A stretch of DNA of 64,000 bases, taken from positions 1,116,001 through 1,180,000 of the forward strand of contig NZ_WJYO01000001.1 of assembly GCF_010994095.1 (NCBI RefSeq), given 5' to 3'. Shown piece after piece: positions 7,489-16,639 of the stretch. Origin of the DNA: Mumia xiangluensis. Lineage in GTDB: Bacteria; Actinomycetota; Actinomycetes; Propionibacteriales; Nocardioidaceae. A model generated the notes under the pieces. That model was not told the DNA's origin and made no database searches. It worked only from the letters and a program-made list of their open reading frames with translations. Made by a program: the position numbers and the translations under genes. Each line of letters opens with the position of its first letter. Position 1 is the stretch's first letter.

Positions 7489-9003
7489 GTGCCTCGCGGA
7501 GACGGTCGTCTGACCCACGACCTGGACCCCCACGACGTCGGCCCCCAGGATGCCTGCGGTGTCTTCGGAGTCTGGGCTCCAGGCGAAGAAGTAGCCAAGC
7601 TCTCGTACTTCGGGCTCTACGCCCTCCAGCACCGCGGGCAGGAGTCCGCGGGCATCGCCGTCAGCAACGGGTCCCAGATCCTCGTCTACAAGGACATGGG
7701 CCTCGTGTCCCAGGTCTTCGACGAGGCCACGCTCGAGTCGCTGCAGGGCAGCCTCGCGATCGGCCACACGCGCTACTCGACGACCGGCGCCAGCGTCTGG
7801 CAGAACGCGCAGCCCACCTTCCGCCCCACTGCGCACGGGTCCGTCGCCCTCGGCCACAACGGCAACCTGACCAACACCGCCGAGCTCGCCGACCTTCTCG
7901 AGAAGCGCACCGCCGAGAGCGGCAGCGAGCTCGTCGGGCGCGTCCGTGAGTTCGCCTCCAGCGACACGGCTGTGATGGCGTCGCTGCTCGCCTCCTACGA
8001 GGACCGCACCCTCGAGGAGGCCGCCCTCGAGGTGCTCCCGCAGATGCGCGGCGCGTTCTCGCTGGTCTTCATGGACAACGACACCCTGTACGCCGCTCGC
8101 GACCCGCAGGGCATCCGTCCGCTGGTGCTCGGCCGGCTCGAGCGCGGATGGGTGGTCGCGTCGGAGACCGCCGCCCTCGACATCGTCGGCGCCTCGTACA
8201 TCCGTGAGATCGAGCCGGGCGAGTTCATCGCGATCGACGCCGACGGCCTGCGCACCCACCGCTTCGCCGAGCCTGCGCCCAAGGGCTGCGTGTTCGAGTT
8301 CGTCTACCTGGCACGCCCCGACACCCAGATCTCCGACCAGCGCGTCTTCTCCGTACGCGCAGAGATCGGCCGCCGGCTCGCCGCCGAGGCGCCGGTCGAG
8401 GCCGACCTCGTGATCCCGGTGCCGGAGTCCGGCACGCCCGCGGCGATCGGCTACGCGGAGGCCTCCGGCATCCCGTTCGGACACGGCCTCGTCAAGAACT
8501 CGTACGTCGGACGCACGTTCATCCAGCCGAGCCAGACCCTGCGCCAGCTCGGCATCCGGCTCAAGCTCAACCCGCTGCGCGACGTCATCGCAGGCAAGCG
8601 CCTGGTGGTCGTCGACGACTCGATCGTGCGCGGCAACACCCAGCGCCAGCTCGTCCGCATGCTCCGCGAGGCTGGCGCGGCAGAGGTCCATGTCCGGATC
8701 TCGAGCCCGCCGGTCAAGTGGCCCTGCTTCTACGGCATCGACTTCGCGACCCGCGCCGAGCTGATCGCCAACGGCATCTCCGTGGACGAGATCCGCCGCT
8801 CGATCGGCGCCGACTCGCTGTCCTACATCTCGCTCGAGTCGATGGTGGACGCCACCAACGTGCCGAAGGCCAACCTGTGCCGGGCGTGCTTCGACGGCGA
8901 GTACCCCGTCGCGCTGCCCGAGGGCAGCCTGGTCGGCAAGAACCTGCTCGAGCCCGAGGAGCACGCGGACGACCGCGTCTCCGTGACCATGGTCAACCCC
9001 TGA
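7489..9003 (+). CDS. purF: amidophosphoribosyltransferase
   Basis: PurF catalyses the first committed step of purine synthesis, PRPP plus glutamine to 5-phosphoribosylamine. The 504-residue protein has a short propeptide before Cys23 (DACGVFGVW), the N-terminal nucleophile of the class II glutaminase domain. The glutaminase landmarks HRGQESAG and GHNGNLTN follow, and the PRPP-binding loop (VVVDDSIVRGNT, about residues 373-384) lies in the C-terminal phosphoribosyltransferase domain. The cysteines in GCVFEF, WPCFYG and CRACF match the 4Fe-4S ligands of Bacillus-type PurF. It is followed 16 bp later by purM. Confidence 0.97.
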   Translation: MPRGDGRLTHDLDPHDVGPQDACGVFGVWAPGEEVAKLSYFGLYALQHRGQESAGIAVSNGSQILVYKDMGLVSQVFDEATLESLQGSLAIGHTRYSTTGASVWQNAQPTFRPTAHGSVALGHNGNLTNTAELADLLEKRTAESGSELVGRVREFASSDTAVMASLLASYEDRTLEEAALEVLPQMRGAFSLVFMDNDTLYAARDPQGIRPLVLGRLERGWVVASETAALDIVGASYIREIEPGEFIAIDADGLRTHRFAEPAPKGCVFEFVYLARPDTQISDQRVFSVRAEIGRRLAAEAPVEADLVIPVPESGTPAAIGYAEASGIPFGHGLVKNSYVGRTFIQPSQTLRQLGIRLKLNPLRDVIAGKRLVVVDDSIVRGNTQRQLVRMLREAGAAEVHVRISSPPVKWPCFYGIDFATRAELIANGISVDEIRRSIGADSLSYISLESMVDATNVPKANLCRACFDGEYPVALPEGSLVGKNLLEPEEHADDRVSVTMVNP

Positions 9004-9019
9004 GCGGCGGAGGGTCGCA

Positions 9020-10069
9020 GTGACGTCGTACGCAAGTGCCGGAGTCTCCATCGAGGCGGGGGACCGCGCCGTCGAGCTGATGAAGGAGTGGGTCGAGAAG
9101 GCTCGCCGTCCTGAGGTCCTCGGTGGCATCGGCGGCTTCGCCGGCCTGTTCGACGCCTCGCAGCTGAAGCGGTTCGACCGCCCGTTGCTCGCCACGTCCG
9201 CCGACGGGGTCGGCACCAAGGTCGCGATCGCGCAGCGCATGGACGTCCACGACACGATCGGGTACGACCTGGTCGGCATGCTCGTCGACGATCTCGTGGT
9301 CTGTGGCGCCGAGCCGTTGTTCCTCACCGACTACATCGCGACGGGCAAGGTCGTCCCGGAGCGTGTCGCGGCGATCGTCAAGGGCATCGCCCAGGCGTGC
9401 GAGGAGGCGGGCTGTGCGCTGCTCGGCGGCGAGACGGCGGAGCACCCCGGGCTGCTCGGGCCTGACGAGTACGACGTGGCCGGCTCGACGACCGGTGTCG
9501 TCGAGGCGGAGTCGCTTCTCGGGGCGCACCGTGTGGAGGCCGGAGACGTCGTGATCGCGATGGCGTCGTCGGGCTTGCACTCCAACGGCTACTCGCTGGT
9601 CCGCAAGGTGTTCTTCGACATCGCCGGCTGGGACGTCGAGCGTGAGGTCCCCGAGCTCGGCGGGACGCTGGGCGAGACCCTGCTGACCCCGACCCGGCTG
9701 TACGCGAAGCCGTGCCTGGAGCTGGCGTCCACGGTCGACGTGCACGCGATGTCGCACATCACGGGCGGCGGATTCGCCGCGAACCTCGCGCGCGTGCTCC
9801 CCGACAGCGTCTCGGTTCGGGTCGAACGGGGCACGTGGACGCCGGCCCCGGTGTTCGGGATGGTCGGCGAGCTCGGAGCGGTCGAGCGCCCCGATCTGGA
9901 GTCCGCGCTCAACATGGGTGTCGGCATGGTTGCCCTGGTCGCGCGCGACTCCGCCGACCGCGCTCTCGAGGTCCTGGCGGAGCAGGGCGTCGACGCGTGG
10001 CAGTGCGGCGAGGTCCTCGATGCTTCTGGTGGAGGGGTTGAGCTGGTCGGCGACTACCGCACGATGTGA
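9020..10069 (+). CDS. purM: phosphoribosylformylglycinamidine cyclo-ligase
   Basis: PurM (AIR synthetase) closes FGAM to aminoimidazole ribonucleotide using ATP, the fifth step of purine synthesis. The 349-residue protein starts with the characteristic YASAGVSIEAGD. It contains the ATP/substrate loop region TSADGVGTK, GYDLVGMLVDDLVVCGAEPLF, GGETAEHPG and the C-terminal HITGGGFAANLARVLP. The GTG at 9020 has a strong GGAGGG Shine-Dalgarno 8 bp upstream. It is the second gene of a purF-purM operon, the arrangement conserved in actinobacteria. Confidence 0.97.
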   Translation: MTSYASAGVSIEAGDRAVELMKEWVEKARRPEVLGGIGGFAGLFDASQLKRFDRPLLATSADGVGTKVAIAQRMDVHDTIGYDLVGMLVDDLVVCGAEPLFLTDYIATGKVVPERVAAIVKGIAQACEEAGCALLGGETAEHPGLLGPDEYDVAGSTTGVVEAESLLGAHRVEAGDVVIAMASSGLHSNGYSLVRKVFFDIAGWDVEREVPELGGTLGETLLTPTRLYAKPCLELASTVDVHAMSHITGGGFAANLARVLPDSVSVRVERGTWTPAPVFGMVGELGAVERPDLESALNMGVGMVALVARDSADRALEVLAEQGVDAWQCGEVLDASGGGVELVGDYRTM

Positions 10070-10206
10070 TCTGCATCACCTGCGACATCGGGTGCCGGAA
10101 TTGTCGGTGACGAGTCGCCGGGTCGGTTCGCGCATCCTTGGTCTCAACAGGTAGCCTTATCGCTACGAGAGACCACATCCGAGACTTCGCGAGGGGGTCG
10201 GACCCT

Positions 10207-10401
10207 ATGGGGCGCGGCCGTGCAAAAGCCAAGCAGACGAAGGTTGCACGCAACCTGAAATACCAGACGCTCGACACCGACTTCGACCAGCTGCAGCGTG
10301 AGCTCCATGGTGAGCCCGATCGCCCTGTCGAAGAGCCGGACCCCGAGCTTCTCGAGAAGTACGCCGACTACGCCGACAGCGAGTCCGGTCCTCCGAAGTG
10401 A
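10207..10401 (+). CDS. DUF3073 family small protein
   Basis: A 64-residue, highly charged protein with the conserved opening MGRGRAKAKQTKVARNLKY, then an acidic half (DPELLEKYADYADSE). This family is confined to actinobacteria and typically sits just downstream of purM, as here. Its function is unknown; the basic N-terminus could bind nucleic acid. The ATG at 10207 is preferred over an upstream in-frame GTG because family members start with MGRGRAKAK. A strong terminator follows. Confidence 0.92.
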   Translation: MGRGRAKAKQTKVARNLKYQTLDTDFDQLQRELHGEPDRPVEEPDPELLEKYADYADSESGPPK

Positions 10402-10409
10402 TCGTCGCT

Positions 10410-10450
10410 GACGCAGCCCGCCGGGTCATCCCGCGGGCTGCGTCGCGTTT
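10410..10450 (+). terminator. terminator after the DUF3073 gene
   Basis: GACGCAGCCCGC (10410-10421) pairs perfectly with GCGGGCTGCGTC (10433-10444), followed by GCGTTTC. It also lies just downstream of the convergent ABC transporter operon. Confidence 0.85.
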
Positions 10451-10494
10451 CTGCGCGAACCCGGTCCGCGCTGGGGTGGGCTGCGCCTAGGCCG

Positions 10495-12270
10495 TCAGGA
10501 CTGCGACCAGGACGCCCACAGCCGTGCGTACTGTCCGTCGCGCGCCAGCAGCTCGTCGTGCGTGCCTTCCTCGACGATCGCGCCACGGTCCAGCACCACG
10601 ATCCGGTCCGCGCGCACGGCCTGGGTGAGACGGTGCGCGACGACCAGTGCGGTCCTGCCCTGCAGGATCTCGGTGGCCGCCTCGTCGAGCTGCCTGGCGC
10701 CTGACGACCCGGCCTCGGCCGTCGCCTCGTCGAGGACCACGACGGGCCTGTCGGCCAGCAGGATCCGCGCCAGCGCGAGCTGCTGCGCCTGCGCCGGGGT
10801 GAGCGTGTGGCCGTGGGCACCGACGACCGTGTCGAGCCCGTCGGGGAGGGCGGCGACCCAGCCGGACGACCGCGTACGTCGCAGCGCGTCGTGCAGCGCC
10901 TCGTCGTCGGCGTCCTCGGCCGCCAGCGTCAGGTTGTCGCGCACCGTGCCTGCGAAGACGTGCACCTGCTGCGTCACGAGCGCGACCTGGCTCCGCACAC
11001 CGCGTGCGCCCCACTCGTCGTACGCGGCACCGTCGAGCGTGCGCGCTCCCGCCGAGGGGACGAGATGGCCTGCGGCGACCAGCGCGAGAGTGGACTTGCC
11101 GGCTCCGGTCGCGCCGACGAGGGCGACCCGCTCGCCGGCGGCGACCCGCAGAGTGACGTCGTGCAGGACCTCGTCGCCGTCACGGTAGCGGTGATGGATC
11201 CCGGCGACGTCGAGCGCGAGGCCCGTCTGATCTGCACGCGCTGCTGACCGGGCGGAGGCGGGATCGTCAGGCTCGGCGCCGTCGGCCTCCGGCATGAGCG
11301 CGAGTCCGGCGAGGCGTGCCAGCGAGGCCCCCGCCGACTGGACCTGGTCGAAGGTCGTCAGCACGCCGCCGATCGGCCCGAACAGCCGGTGAAAGAACAG
11401 GGCCGCCGTCGTCGCGGCACCGACGGTCGCGGCGCCGTCGCGGACGAGCACGAAGCCGGTGCCGAGCACCAGCAGCAGCCCGACGAGCTCGGCGCGGTTG
11501 GTGCGCGCGAAGAAGCGCGTCAGCATCCGGAACACGGTGATCGACACAGTCGCGGCGCGCCACGAGCGTACGGCGACCTGCTCCTGCCACGCCTCGCCGT
11601 AGCCGAGGGCCCGCAGCGTCTGCGCGCTGTGCACCCCGGTCAGCAGAGCCTCGGCCCGCTCGCCCTGGGCGATCCGCTCCTCGCGGTAGAGCGGGGCGGA
11701 CCGGGGGAGGTACCAGCGCAGGCCGAGCACGTAGAACGGGAGCGCGCACAGCCCGGCGAGCCCCAGCCGCCAGTCCAGCGCGGCGAGCCCGACGGCGGTG
11801 AAGCCGATCGCGACCGACGACTCCACCGTGTAGGGCACGGCCTCGTCGAGGGTGTTCGTGACAGTGCGGACGTCGTCGCCGACCCGCGACAGCACGTCGC
11901 CGGCTCCGGCTTCCTCGATCCGGTCGGGCTCGAGGCCGAGGACACGCGCGACCACCTCTTCGCGAAGCCGGGCGAGGGCGGGGACGACCGCCTGGCCGAG
12001 CGCGGCGACGGCGAGCCCGGCGCACAGCGCACCGGCGAGCGCGGCAGCGGCGATGATCGACGCGGCGCGTACGACGTCGGCCGCGGTGCCGCCGTCTCCG
12101 ACCGTGTCCACGAGGTCGCCGAGCACCCACGGGGGAACCAGGCCGAGGAAGCCGCTCGCTGCGAAGGCCACGGTCGCGATCGTCAGCGGGAGGCGCCGCT
12201 CACGCAGGAGCGTCCATGCGACGCGTACGGTCTCGCGCCGGGACGCGATCGGGAGGATCGTGCTGCTCAT
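10495..12270 (-). CDS. ABC half-transporter (membrane domain fused to ATPase), second subunit
   Basis: A 591-residue exporter-fold half-transporter: six predicted helices (about residues 20-300), then an ATPase domain. The Walker A motif is canonical (VGATGAGKS, about residues 383-391) and Walker B is LDEATAEAG (about 508). The signature motif is degenerate, however: LTPAQAQQ instead of LSGGQ (about 488). It overlaps the upstream half-transporter by ATGA (12267-12270), so the two should form a heterodimer. Given the divergent siderophore-interacting protein and the iron box, an IrtAB-like siderophore importer is the best guess. A drug exporter is the alternative. Confidence 0.85.
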   Translation of the reverse strand: MSSTILPIASRRETVRVAWTLLRERRLPLTIATVAFAASGFLGLVPPWVLGDLVDTVGDGGTAADVVRAASIIAAAALAGALCAGLAVAALGQAVVPALARLREEVVARVLGLEPDRIEEAGAGDVLSRVGDDVRTVTNTLDEAVPYTVESSVAIGFTAVGLAALDWRLGLAGLCALPFYVLGLRWYLPRSAPLYREERIAQGERAEALLTGVHSAQTLRALGYGEAWQEQVAVRSWRAATVSITVFRMLTRFFARTNRAELVGLLLVLGTGFVLVRDGAATVGAATTAALFFHRLFGPIGGVLTTFDQVQSAGASLARLAGLALMPEADGAEPDDPASARSAARADQTGLALDVAGIHHRYRDGDEVLHDVTLRVAAGERVALVGATGAGKSTLALVAAGHLVPSAGARTLDGAAYDEWGARGVRSQVALVTQQVHVFAGTVRDNLTLAAEDADDEALHDALRRTRSSGWVAALPDGLDTVVGAHGHTLTPAQAQQLALARILLADRPVVVLDEATAEAGSSGARQLDEAATEILQGRTALVVAHRLTQAVRADRIVVLDRGAIVEEGTHDELLARDGQYARLWASWSQS

Positions 12271-13973
12271 CGGAGCACCGCCTCGTCGTAGTCGGCCCGG
12301 CCGAGCAGCTCCGCATGCGTGCCGTCGGCGACGGTCTTGCCGTCGAGCACGAGGAAGACGCGGTCGGCCTGCTGGAGGACCGAGGGGCTGGAGGTGATGA
12401 CGAGGGTCGTCGCCGACGAGCCCTCGCCGTGGCGCAGGCCGCGCAGACCGGCGGCGATGACCTCCTCGGTCACTGAGTCGACGGCGCTCGTCGGGTCCTG
12501 AAGGACGAGGACCGGCCGGTCGGCGGTGAGGGCACGGGCCAGCGCGAGACGTTGCCGCTGTCCGCCGGACAGTGCGCCGCTGACCCGGACCCGGCGATCG
12601 AGCCCGTCGGGATGGCTGTGGACGACCTCGCTGGCGGCGGACGCGTCCAGTGCGGCGCCGAGCCTGTCGTCGGGGGCGGCCGCCGTGGGGTCGACGTTGA
12701 AGCGCACGCTGCCCTCGAACAGGTCCACGTGGTGGTTCGCGACGAGCAGGGCCTCACGGCGCGCCTCGACGCTGAGGCTGTGCAGGGGAACGCCGCCGAT
12801 GCGGGCTTCGCCGCCTTCCGGTACGGCTTCGCCGCTGAGCAGCGCGACGAGCGTGTCGGAGGAGCCGGGGTCGTCGACCACGACCGCGACGAGCTGGCCG
12901 GGATCGGCGATGAGGTCCAGGCCCGTCAGCGGACCGGTCACCACGCCTTCGAAGGACACCGACAGCGGCCCTGTGGGCGTCGCGTCGCCGTCAGGGACCA
13001 GGCGTGGCGTCCGGAGCACGGCTCCGACCCGGGCAGCCGACGCCCGCGACGTCGCGGCGTGAGCGCCGATCTCTGCCAGCATGCCGACGGGCTCCGCGAG
13101 GAACTGGGTCAGGCCGGCGACGGCGACGAACTGGCCGAGCGTCAGGTCTCCGTCGAGTGCTCGCAGGCCCGCGACCAGGGCGACCGCGGCGAGCAGGAGC
13201 CCGCTCAGCCCGCTCGTGGTCCCGGCCAGGACGCCCCACCCGCGAACGGTGCGGACGGCAGCCGTCGCTGCGCGTCCGCTCGCGTCGCGGTACCGGGAGA
13301 CGGCGATCCGCTCCGCGCCGACACCCGCCAGCGGGCGTACGCCCTGGACGAGGTCGGTCGCCATGCCGGCCGCGCGGGCGACGGCGGCCTGCTCGGCGCT
13401 CGAGCGGCGGGCGATCACCGGACTGATCACCTGGGTCAGCGCGACCACGGTCGGCACCCCGACCAGGACGAGGACACCGAGCCACACGTCGAGCCACAGC
13501 AGGTACGCGGCAGCGCCGACGACCGACGCGAGCGCACTGAGCGTGAAGCCGAGCTGGCGCACGACGTAGGTGACCGCGTCCGTGTCGCTCGTGGCGACCG
13601 ACAGGAGCTCGCCCGGCAGCAGCCCGGTCCTGGCGCCGCGCGGGTGGAGGACGTGCTCGGTGATCTCGAGCCGCAGGGCGTGCTGCTCGCGCTGGACCGC
13701 CTCGAACCCCAGCCGGGCCCCGAACCGGTACGAGTAGCTGAGGACGCCCATCAGCACGCTGAGCCCGACGGCACCGACCACGAAGGCCGACAGGTCGCCG
13801 GGGGCGATCGCCGTGTCGATGATGATGCCGATCGCGACGGGCACGAGCGCTTCGCACACGTGCCACAAGCTCAGGAGGGCGTACGAGCCCGTCAGGCGGC
13901 CGCGGTGGCGGCGCAGGGTCCGGCGCAGCAACGACCACTCGGTGAGCGGCGGTGCGACCGGCGCCTCAGCCAT
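12267..13973 (-). CDS. ABC half-transporter with degenerate Walker motifs, first subunit
   Basis: A 568-residue exporter-fold half-transporter and first gene of the two-gene operon. The ATPase domain lacks a usable P-loop: the Walker A position reads VDDPGSSDT (about residues 364-372) with no Gly-Lys-Ser. The Walker B is LVLQDPTSAVD, with the catalytic Glu replaced by Asp and the preceding Asp by Gln. Its signature motif LSGGQRQRLALARA (about 464) is intact. Combined with its partner's motifs, this gives one complete ATP site and one dead site, the asymmetry seen in heterodimeric ABC exporters. The ATG at 13973 lies about 150 bp from the iron box shared with the siderophore-interacting protein gene. 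Confidence 0.85.
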   Translation of the reverse strand: MAEAPVAPPLTEWSLLRRTLRRHRGRLTGSYALLSLWHVCEALVPVAIGIIIDTAIAPGDLSAFVVGAVGLSVLMGVLSYSYRFGARLGFEAVQREQHALRLEITEHVLHPRGARTGLLPGELLSVATSDTDAVTYVVRQLGFTLSALASVVGAAAYLLWLDVWLGVLVLVGVPTVVALTQVISPVIARRSSAEQAAVARAAGMATDLVQGVRPLAGVGAERIAVSRYRDASGRAATAAVRTVRGWGVLAGTTSGLSGLLLAAVALVAGLRALDGDLTLGQFVAVAGLTQFLAEPVGMLAEIGAHAATSRASAARVGAVLRTPRLVPDGDATPTGPLSVSFEGVVTGPLTGLDLIADPGQLVAVVVDDPGSSDTLVALLSGEAVPEGGEARIGGVPLHSLSVEARREALLVANHHVDLFEGSVRFNVDPTAAAPDDRLGAALDASAASEVVHSHPDGLDRRVRVSGALSGGQRQRLALARALTADRPVLVLQDPTSAVDSVTEEVIAAGLRGLRHGEGSSATTLVITSSPSVLQQADRVFLVLDGKTVADGTHAELLGRADYDEAVLR

Positions 13974-14125
13974 GGACCGTCGGGCGGCGGCGGTCGCTGC
14001 GGCGCGGGGCCGCGGGGAGGTCGTGGAGCACGACGCTGATAGTACGTGCGGCGTCGCGGCACGCTCGCACCGAGAGAGCGCCTCGGCACCGGATGTCCGA
14101 CCCGGGAGATGAGAGAGCCACGAGG

Positions 14126-14144
14126 TTAGGTTAGCCTCGCCAAC
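14126..14144. promoter_or_regulatory. DtxR/IdeR-type iron box
   Basis: The 19-bp TTAGGTTAGCCTCGCCAAC matches 15 of 19 positions of the palindromic TTAGGTTAGSCTAACCTAA consensus, with the left half-site perfect. It lies in the divergent gap between the ABC operon and the siderophore-interacting protein gene, 43 bp before the latter's ATG. Iron-loaded DtxR/IdeR would repress from here. Confidence 0.8.
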
Positions 14145-14187
14145 TATCAGCGACCAGGCCGGGGCTTCCGGCCGCGGAGGAGTGACG

Positions 14188-15066
14188 ATGGGCGCGACGC
14201 CGAACCTGAAGGCCGACGTGGTGGGTCCCGCCCTCGCCGCGGTCGATCACCCGCTCGGCATCCGCGAGGTCGAGGTGCTCCGCCGGGAGCGGCTCACGCC
14301 GCGGATGGTCCGGCTGGTGCTCGGTGGCGACCTCGAGGGTTCGGGGTGGACGGCGAGGACGCCCGACGAGCACGTGAAGCTGGTCTTCCCCGATCCCGAC
14401 ACCGGCGTCACCCGGCATCCCGTGCTCGACGGCGACCACCTCGACTGGCCGAAGCCGTTCCCGCCGACACGCGAGTACACGGTCCGCCGGTACGACGCGG
14501 AGGCCGGCGAGGTCTGGATGGACTTCGTCGTCCACCCGGGCGGGCTGGCCTCGGACTGGGCCCTCTCGGCCGAACCCGGTGACCGGGTGTGGGTCGCGGG
14601 GCCGCGATCCGGGCACGCGACGCCCGACGCCTTCACGCACCGAGTGGTCCTCGCGGACCTCACTGCCCTCCCGGCGGTGGCGCGGATGCTCGAGGAGCTG
14701 CCCGACGGCGTCACCGCCCAGGTCGCCGTGCTGGTCCCAGACGCCGAGGAAGAGCAGGAGCTCGCGGTGCGTGAGGGTGTCGCGCTGACCTGGCTCCACC
14801 TCGACGGGCCGCACGGCGAGCACGGTTTCGAGCCGTACCTCGCGTCGCTCGACGTCCCTGCCGGCGAGCCGTGGACGCTGTGGGCCGCAGGCGAGGCGGG
14901 CCTGCTCAAGCCCGTGCGGCGGTGGGCGAAGGACCACGGCCTGGTGAACGGGCGTACGGCCGACATCTCCGGCTACTGGAAGCGGGGCCGTACGAACGAG
15001 GTCACCGCGCGCCGGATGATCACGCACCGGCTCGCGCACCTCCTGCACCTCCCGCACCAGGACTGA
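14188..15066 (+). CDS. siderophore-interacting protein (FAD-dependent ferric-siderophore reductase)
   Basis: A 292-residue cytosolic flavoprotein of the SIP family, which reduces ferric siderophores with NAD(P)H to release iron. The N-terminal FAD domain has the signature TREYTVRRYD (about residues 94-103) and the HPGGLASDWA segment. The C-terminal part holds WAAGEAG and the family-typical SGYWKRGRTNE. The ATG at 14188 was selected because GGAGGAG ends 5 bp upstream; a GTG lies at 14182. An iron box lies directly upstream. The divergent transporter pair probably brings in the siderophore it reduces. Confidence 0.92.
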   Translation: MGATPNLKADVVGPALAAVDHPLGIREVEVLRRERLTPRMVRLVLGGDLEGSGWTARTPDEHVKLVFPDPDTGVTRHPVLDGDHLDWPKPFPPTREYTVRRYDAEAGEVWMDFVVHPGGLASDWALSAEPGDRVWVAGPRSGHATPDAFTHRVVLADLTALPAVARMLEELPDGVTAQVAVLVPDAEEEQELAVREGVALTWLHLDGPHGEHGFEPYLASLDVPAGEPWTLWAAGEAGLLKPVRRWAKDHGLVNGRTADISGYWKRGRTNEVTARRMITHRLAHLLHLPHQD

Positions 15067-15088
15067 GTCGTACGGCGTGCGTGCGGCG

Positions 15089-16168
15089 TCAGGGCAGCCA
15101 GACGCCGCGCAACCGCCCGACCTCGCGCATCCGCTGCTCCGCGATCCGGTCCGCCGCGGTCGACGGTGCCACGCCCTCGTCCTTCGCGCGGTGCAGCACG
15201 TCGAGCGTCGTCGCGTAGATCCTCTCCGCACGCGCCTTCGCGCGTTCGAACGAGAAGCCGTCGAGCTCGTCGGCCACCTGGATCAGGCCGCCGGCATTGA
15301 CGCAGTAGTCGGGCGCGTACACGATCTCGCGCTGCGACAGCAGGTCCTCGGTCCCGGTGTGCGCGAGCTGGTTGTTGGCGCCGCCGCACACGATGCGGGC
15401 GCTCAGGGCGGCCACCGTCTCGTCGTCGAGCGCACCGCCCAGGGCGCAGGGTGCGTACACGTCCAGCGGCTCACGGACGAGCGACGCGGTGTCCGCGACC
15501 GCCTTCACCGACGGGTACGCCGCCTGGACCGCGTCGACGGCGCGCGGGTCGACGTCGGTCACGACGACGTCGGCACCGTCCTCGATCAGGTGGCCGACGA
15601 GGTGCCGCCCGACCTTGCCGACACCGGCGACACCCACCCGTCGCCCGGACAACGACGGCGTCCCCCAGATGAACTCGGCACTGGCTCGCATCCCCTGGAA
15701 CACCCCGAACGCGGTCAGCACCGAGGAGTCGCCGGCGCCGCCGTGCGCGGTCGTACGGCCTGTCACGTACGACGTCTCGCGGGCGATCACGTCCATGTCC
15801 TCGGGGAAGGTGCCGACGTCGCACGCCGTGTAGTAGCGGCCGTTCAACGACTCCACGAACCGCCCGTACGCCCGTAGCCTCGCCTCCGACTTGTCGCGGC
15901 GCGGGTCGCCGATGATCACGGCCTTGCCGCCGCCGAGGTCGAGTCCCGCCAGCGAGGCCTTGTAGGCCATCGCTCGGGAGAGAGCCAGCACGTCGGCGAG
16001 CGCCGCATGCTCGTCGGCGTACGGATAGAACCGCGTCCCGCCGAGGCCTGGCCCGAGCGCTGTGGACCACACCGCGACGATCGCCTTCAGGCCGCTCTGC
16101 TCGTCCTGGCAGAACACCACCTGCTCGTGGCCACCGCCGAACGGGGACACCATCGTCGAACCCACCAC
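15089..16168 (-). CDS. vdh: Glu/Leu/Phe/Val dehydrogenase, probably valine/leucine dehydrogenase
   Basis: A 359-residue NAD-dependent amino-acid dehydrogenase that oxidatively deaminates branched-chain amino acids. It has the substrate loop [12 protein letters not shown], the catalytic-Lys segment [18 protein letters not shown], and a Rossmann domain ([11 protein letters not shown], about residue 170 on). Length and motifs match the Leu/Val group rather than the longer Glu group. The GTG at 16168 has GAGGAGG 6 bp upstream; further upstream extension enters non-coding sequence. In Streptomyces the equivalent gene also lies beside bldC, supporting the vdh name; substrate preference is not provable from sequence. 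Confidence 0.85.
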   Translation of the reverse strand: MVGSTMVSPFGGGHEQVVFCQDEQSGLKAIVAVWSTALGPGLGGTRFYPYADEHAALADVLALSRAMAYKASLAGLDLGGGKAVIIGDPRRDKSEARLRAYGRFVESLNGRYYTACDVGTFPEDMDVIARETSYVTGRTTAHGGAGDSSVLTAFGVFQGMRASAEFIWGTPSLSGRRVGVAGVGKVGRHLVGHLIEDGADVVVTDVDPRAVDAVQAAYPSVKAVADTASLVREPLDVYAPCALGGALDDETVAALSARIVCGGANNQLAHTGTEDLLSQREIVYAPDYCVNAGGLIQVADELDGFSFERAKARAERIYATTLDVLHRAKDEGVAPSTAADRIAEQRMREVGRLRGVWLP

Positions 16169-16327
16169 TGCCAGCCTCCTCAGACGTCTCCCACCCACTC
16201 TAGGACGGCGTGCGGGACACGCTGAGAGGTGCGATTCTGTCGCAGGGATAGTCATTCGGTTACATCTCGATACGAATTCCGCGATACCCCTCGGCTCGGG
16301 ATGGTCGAGTTTGGCATCATTCACCCC

Positions 16328-16561
16328 ATGGATTCGCACTCCCCCGATGCGGAACGCCTACTCACGCCCTCCGAGGTCGCCGCGATGTTCCGCGTCGTCC
16401 CGAAGACCGTGACCCGCTGGGCGCAAGCAGGCAAGATCAGTTCCATCCGTACGCTCGGCGGTCACCGCCGCTTCCGTGAGAGCGAGGTTCGCCGTCTTCT
16501 CGCCGAGGGATTCGGCACCGACGACGACTTCGACAGCACGGACGCGTCCCGCGCCAGCTAG
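16328..16561 (+). CDS. bldC: BldC-like MerR-family DNA-binding protein
   Basis: A 77-residue single-domain winged-helix protein. The core [21 protein letters not shown], followed by [25 protein letters not shown], is nearly identical in pattern to Streptomyces BldC. BldC is a MerR-like regulator without an effector domain that binds DNA cooperatively as head-to-tail oligomers and controls development. The ATG at 16328 gives the BldC-type MDSHSPDAE start. It has an AT-richer upstream region (16205-16327) divergent from vdh. A C-terminal acidic tail ([10 protein letters not shown]) is specific to this copy. Confidence 0.93.
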   Translation: MDSHSPDAERLLTPSEVAAMFRVVPKTVTRWAQAGKISSIRTLGGHRRFRESEVRRLLAEGFGTDDDFDSTDASRAS

Positions 16562-16639
16562 CGGCGCGTCGGCGAGGGCAACCTGTCGCCGCGGTAGAGG
16601 GTCGGGGGACCTGCTGCGCGCGCGATCAAGGAGAACGAC

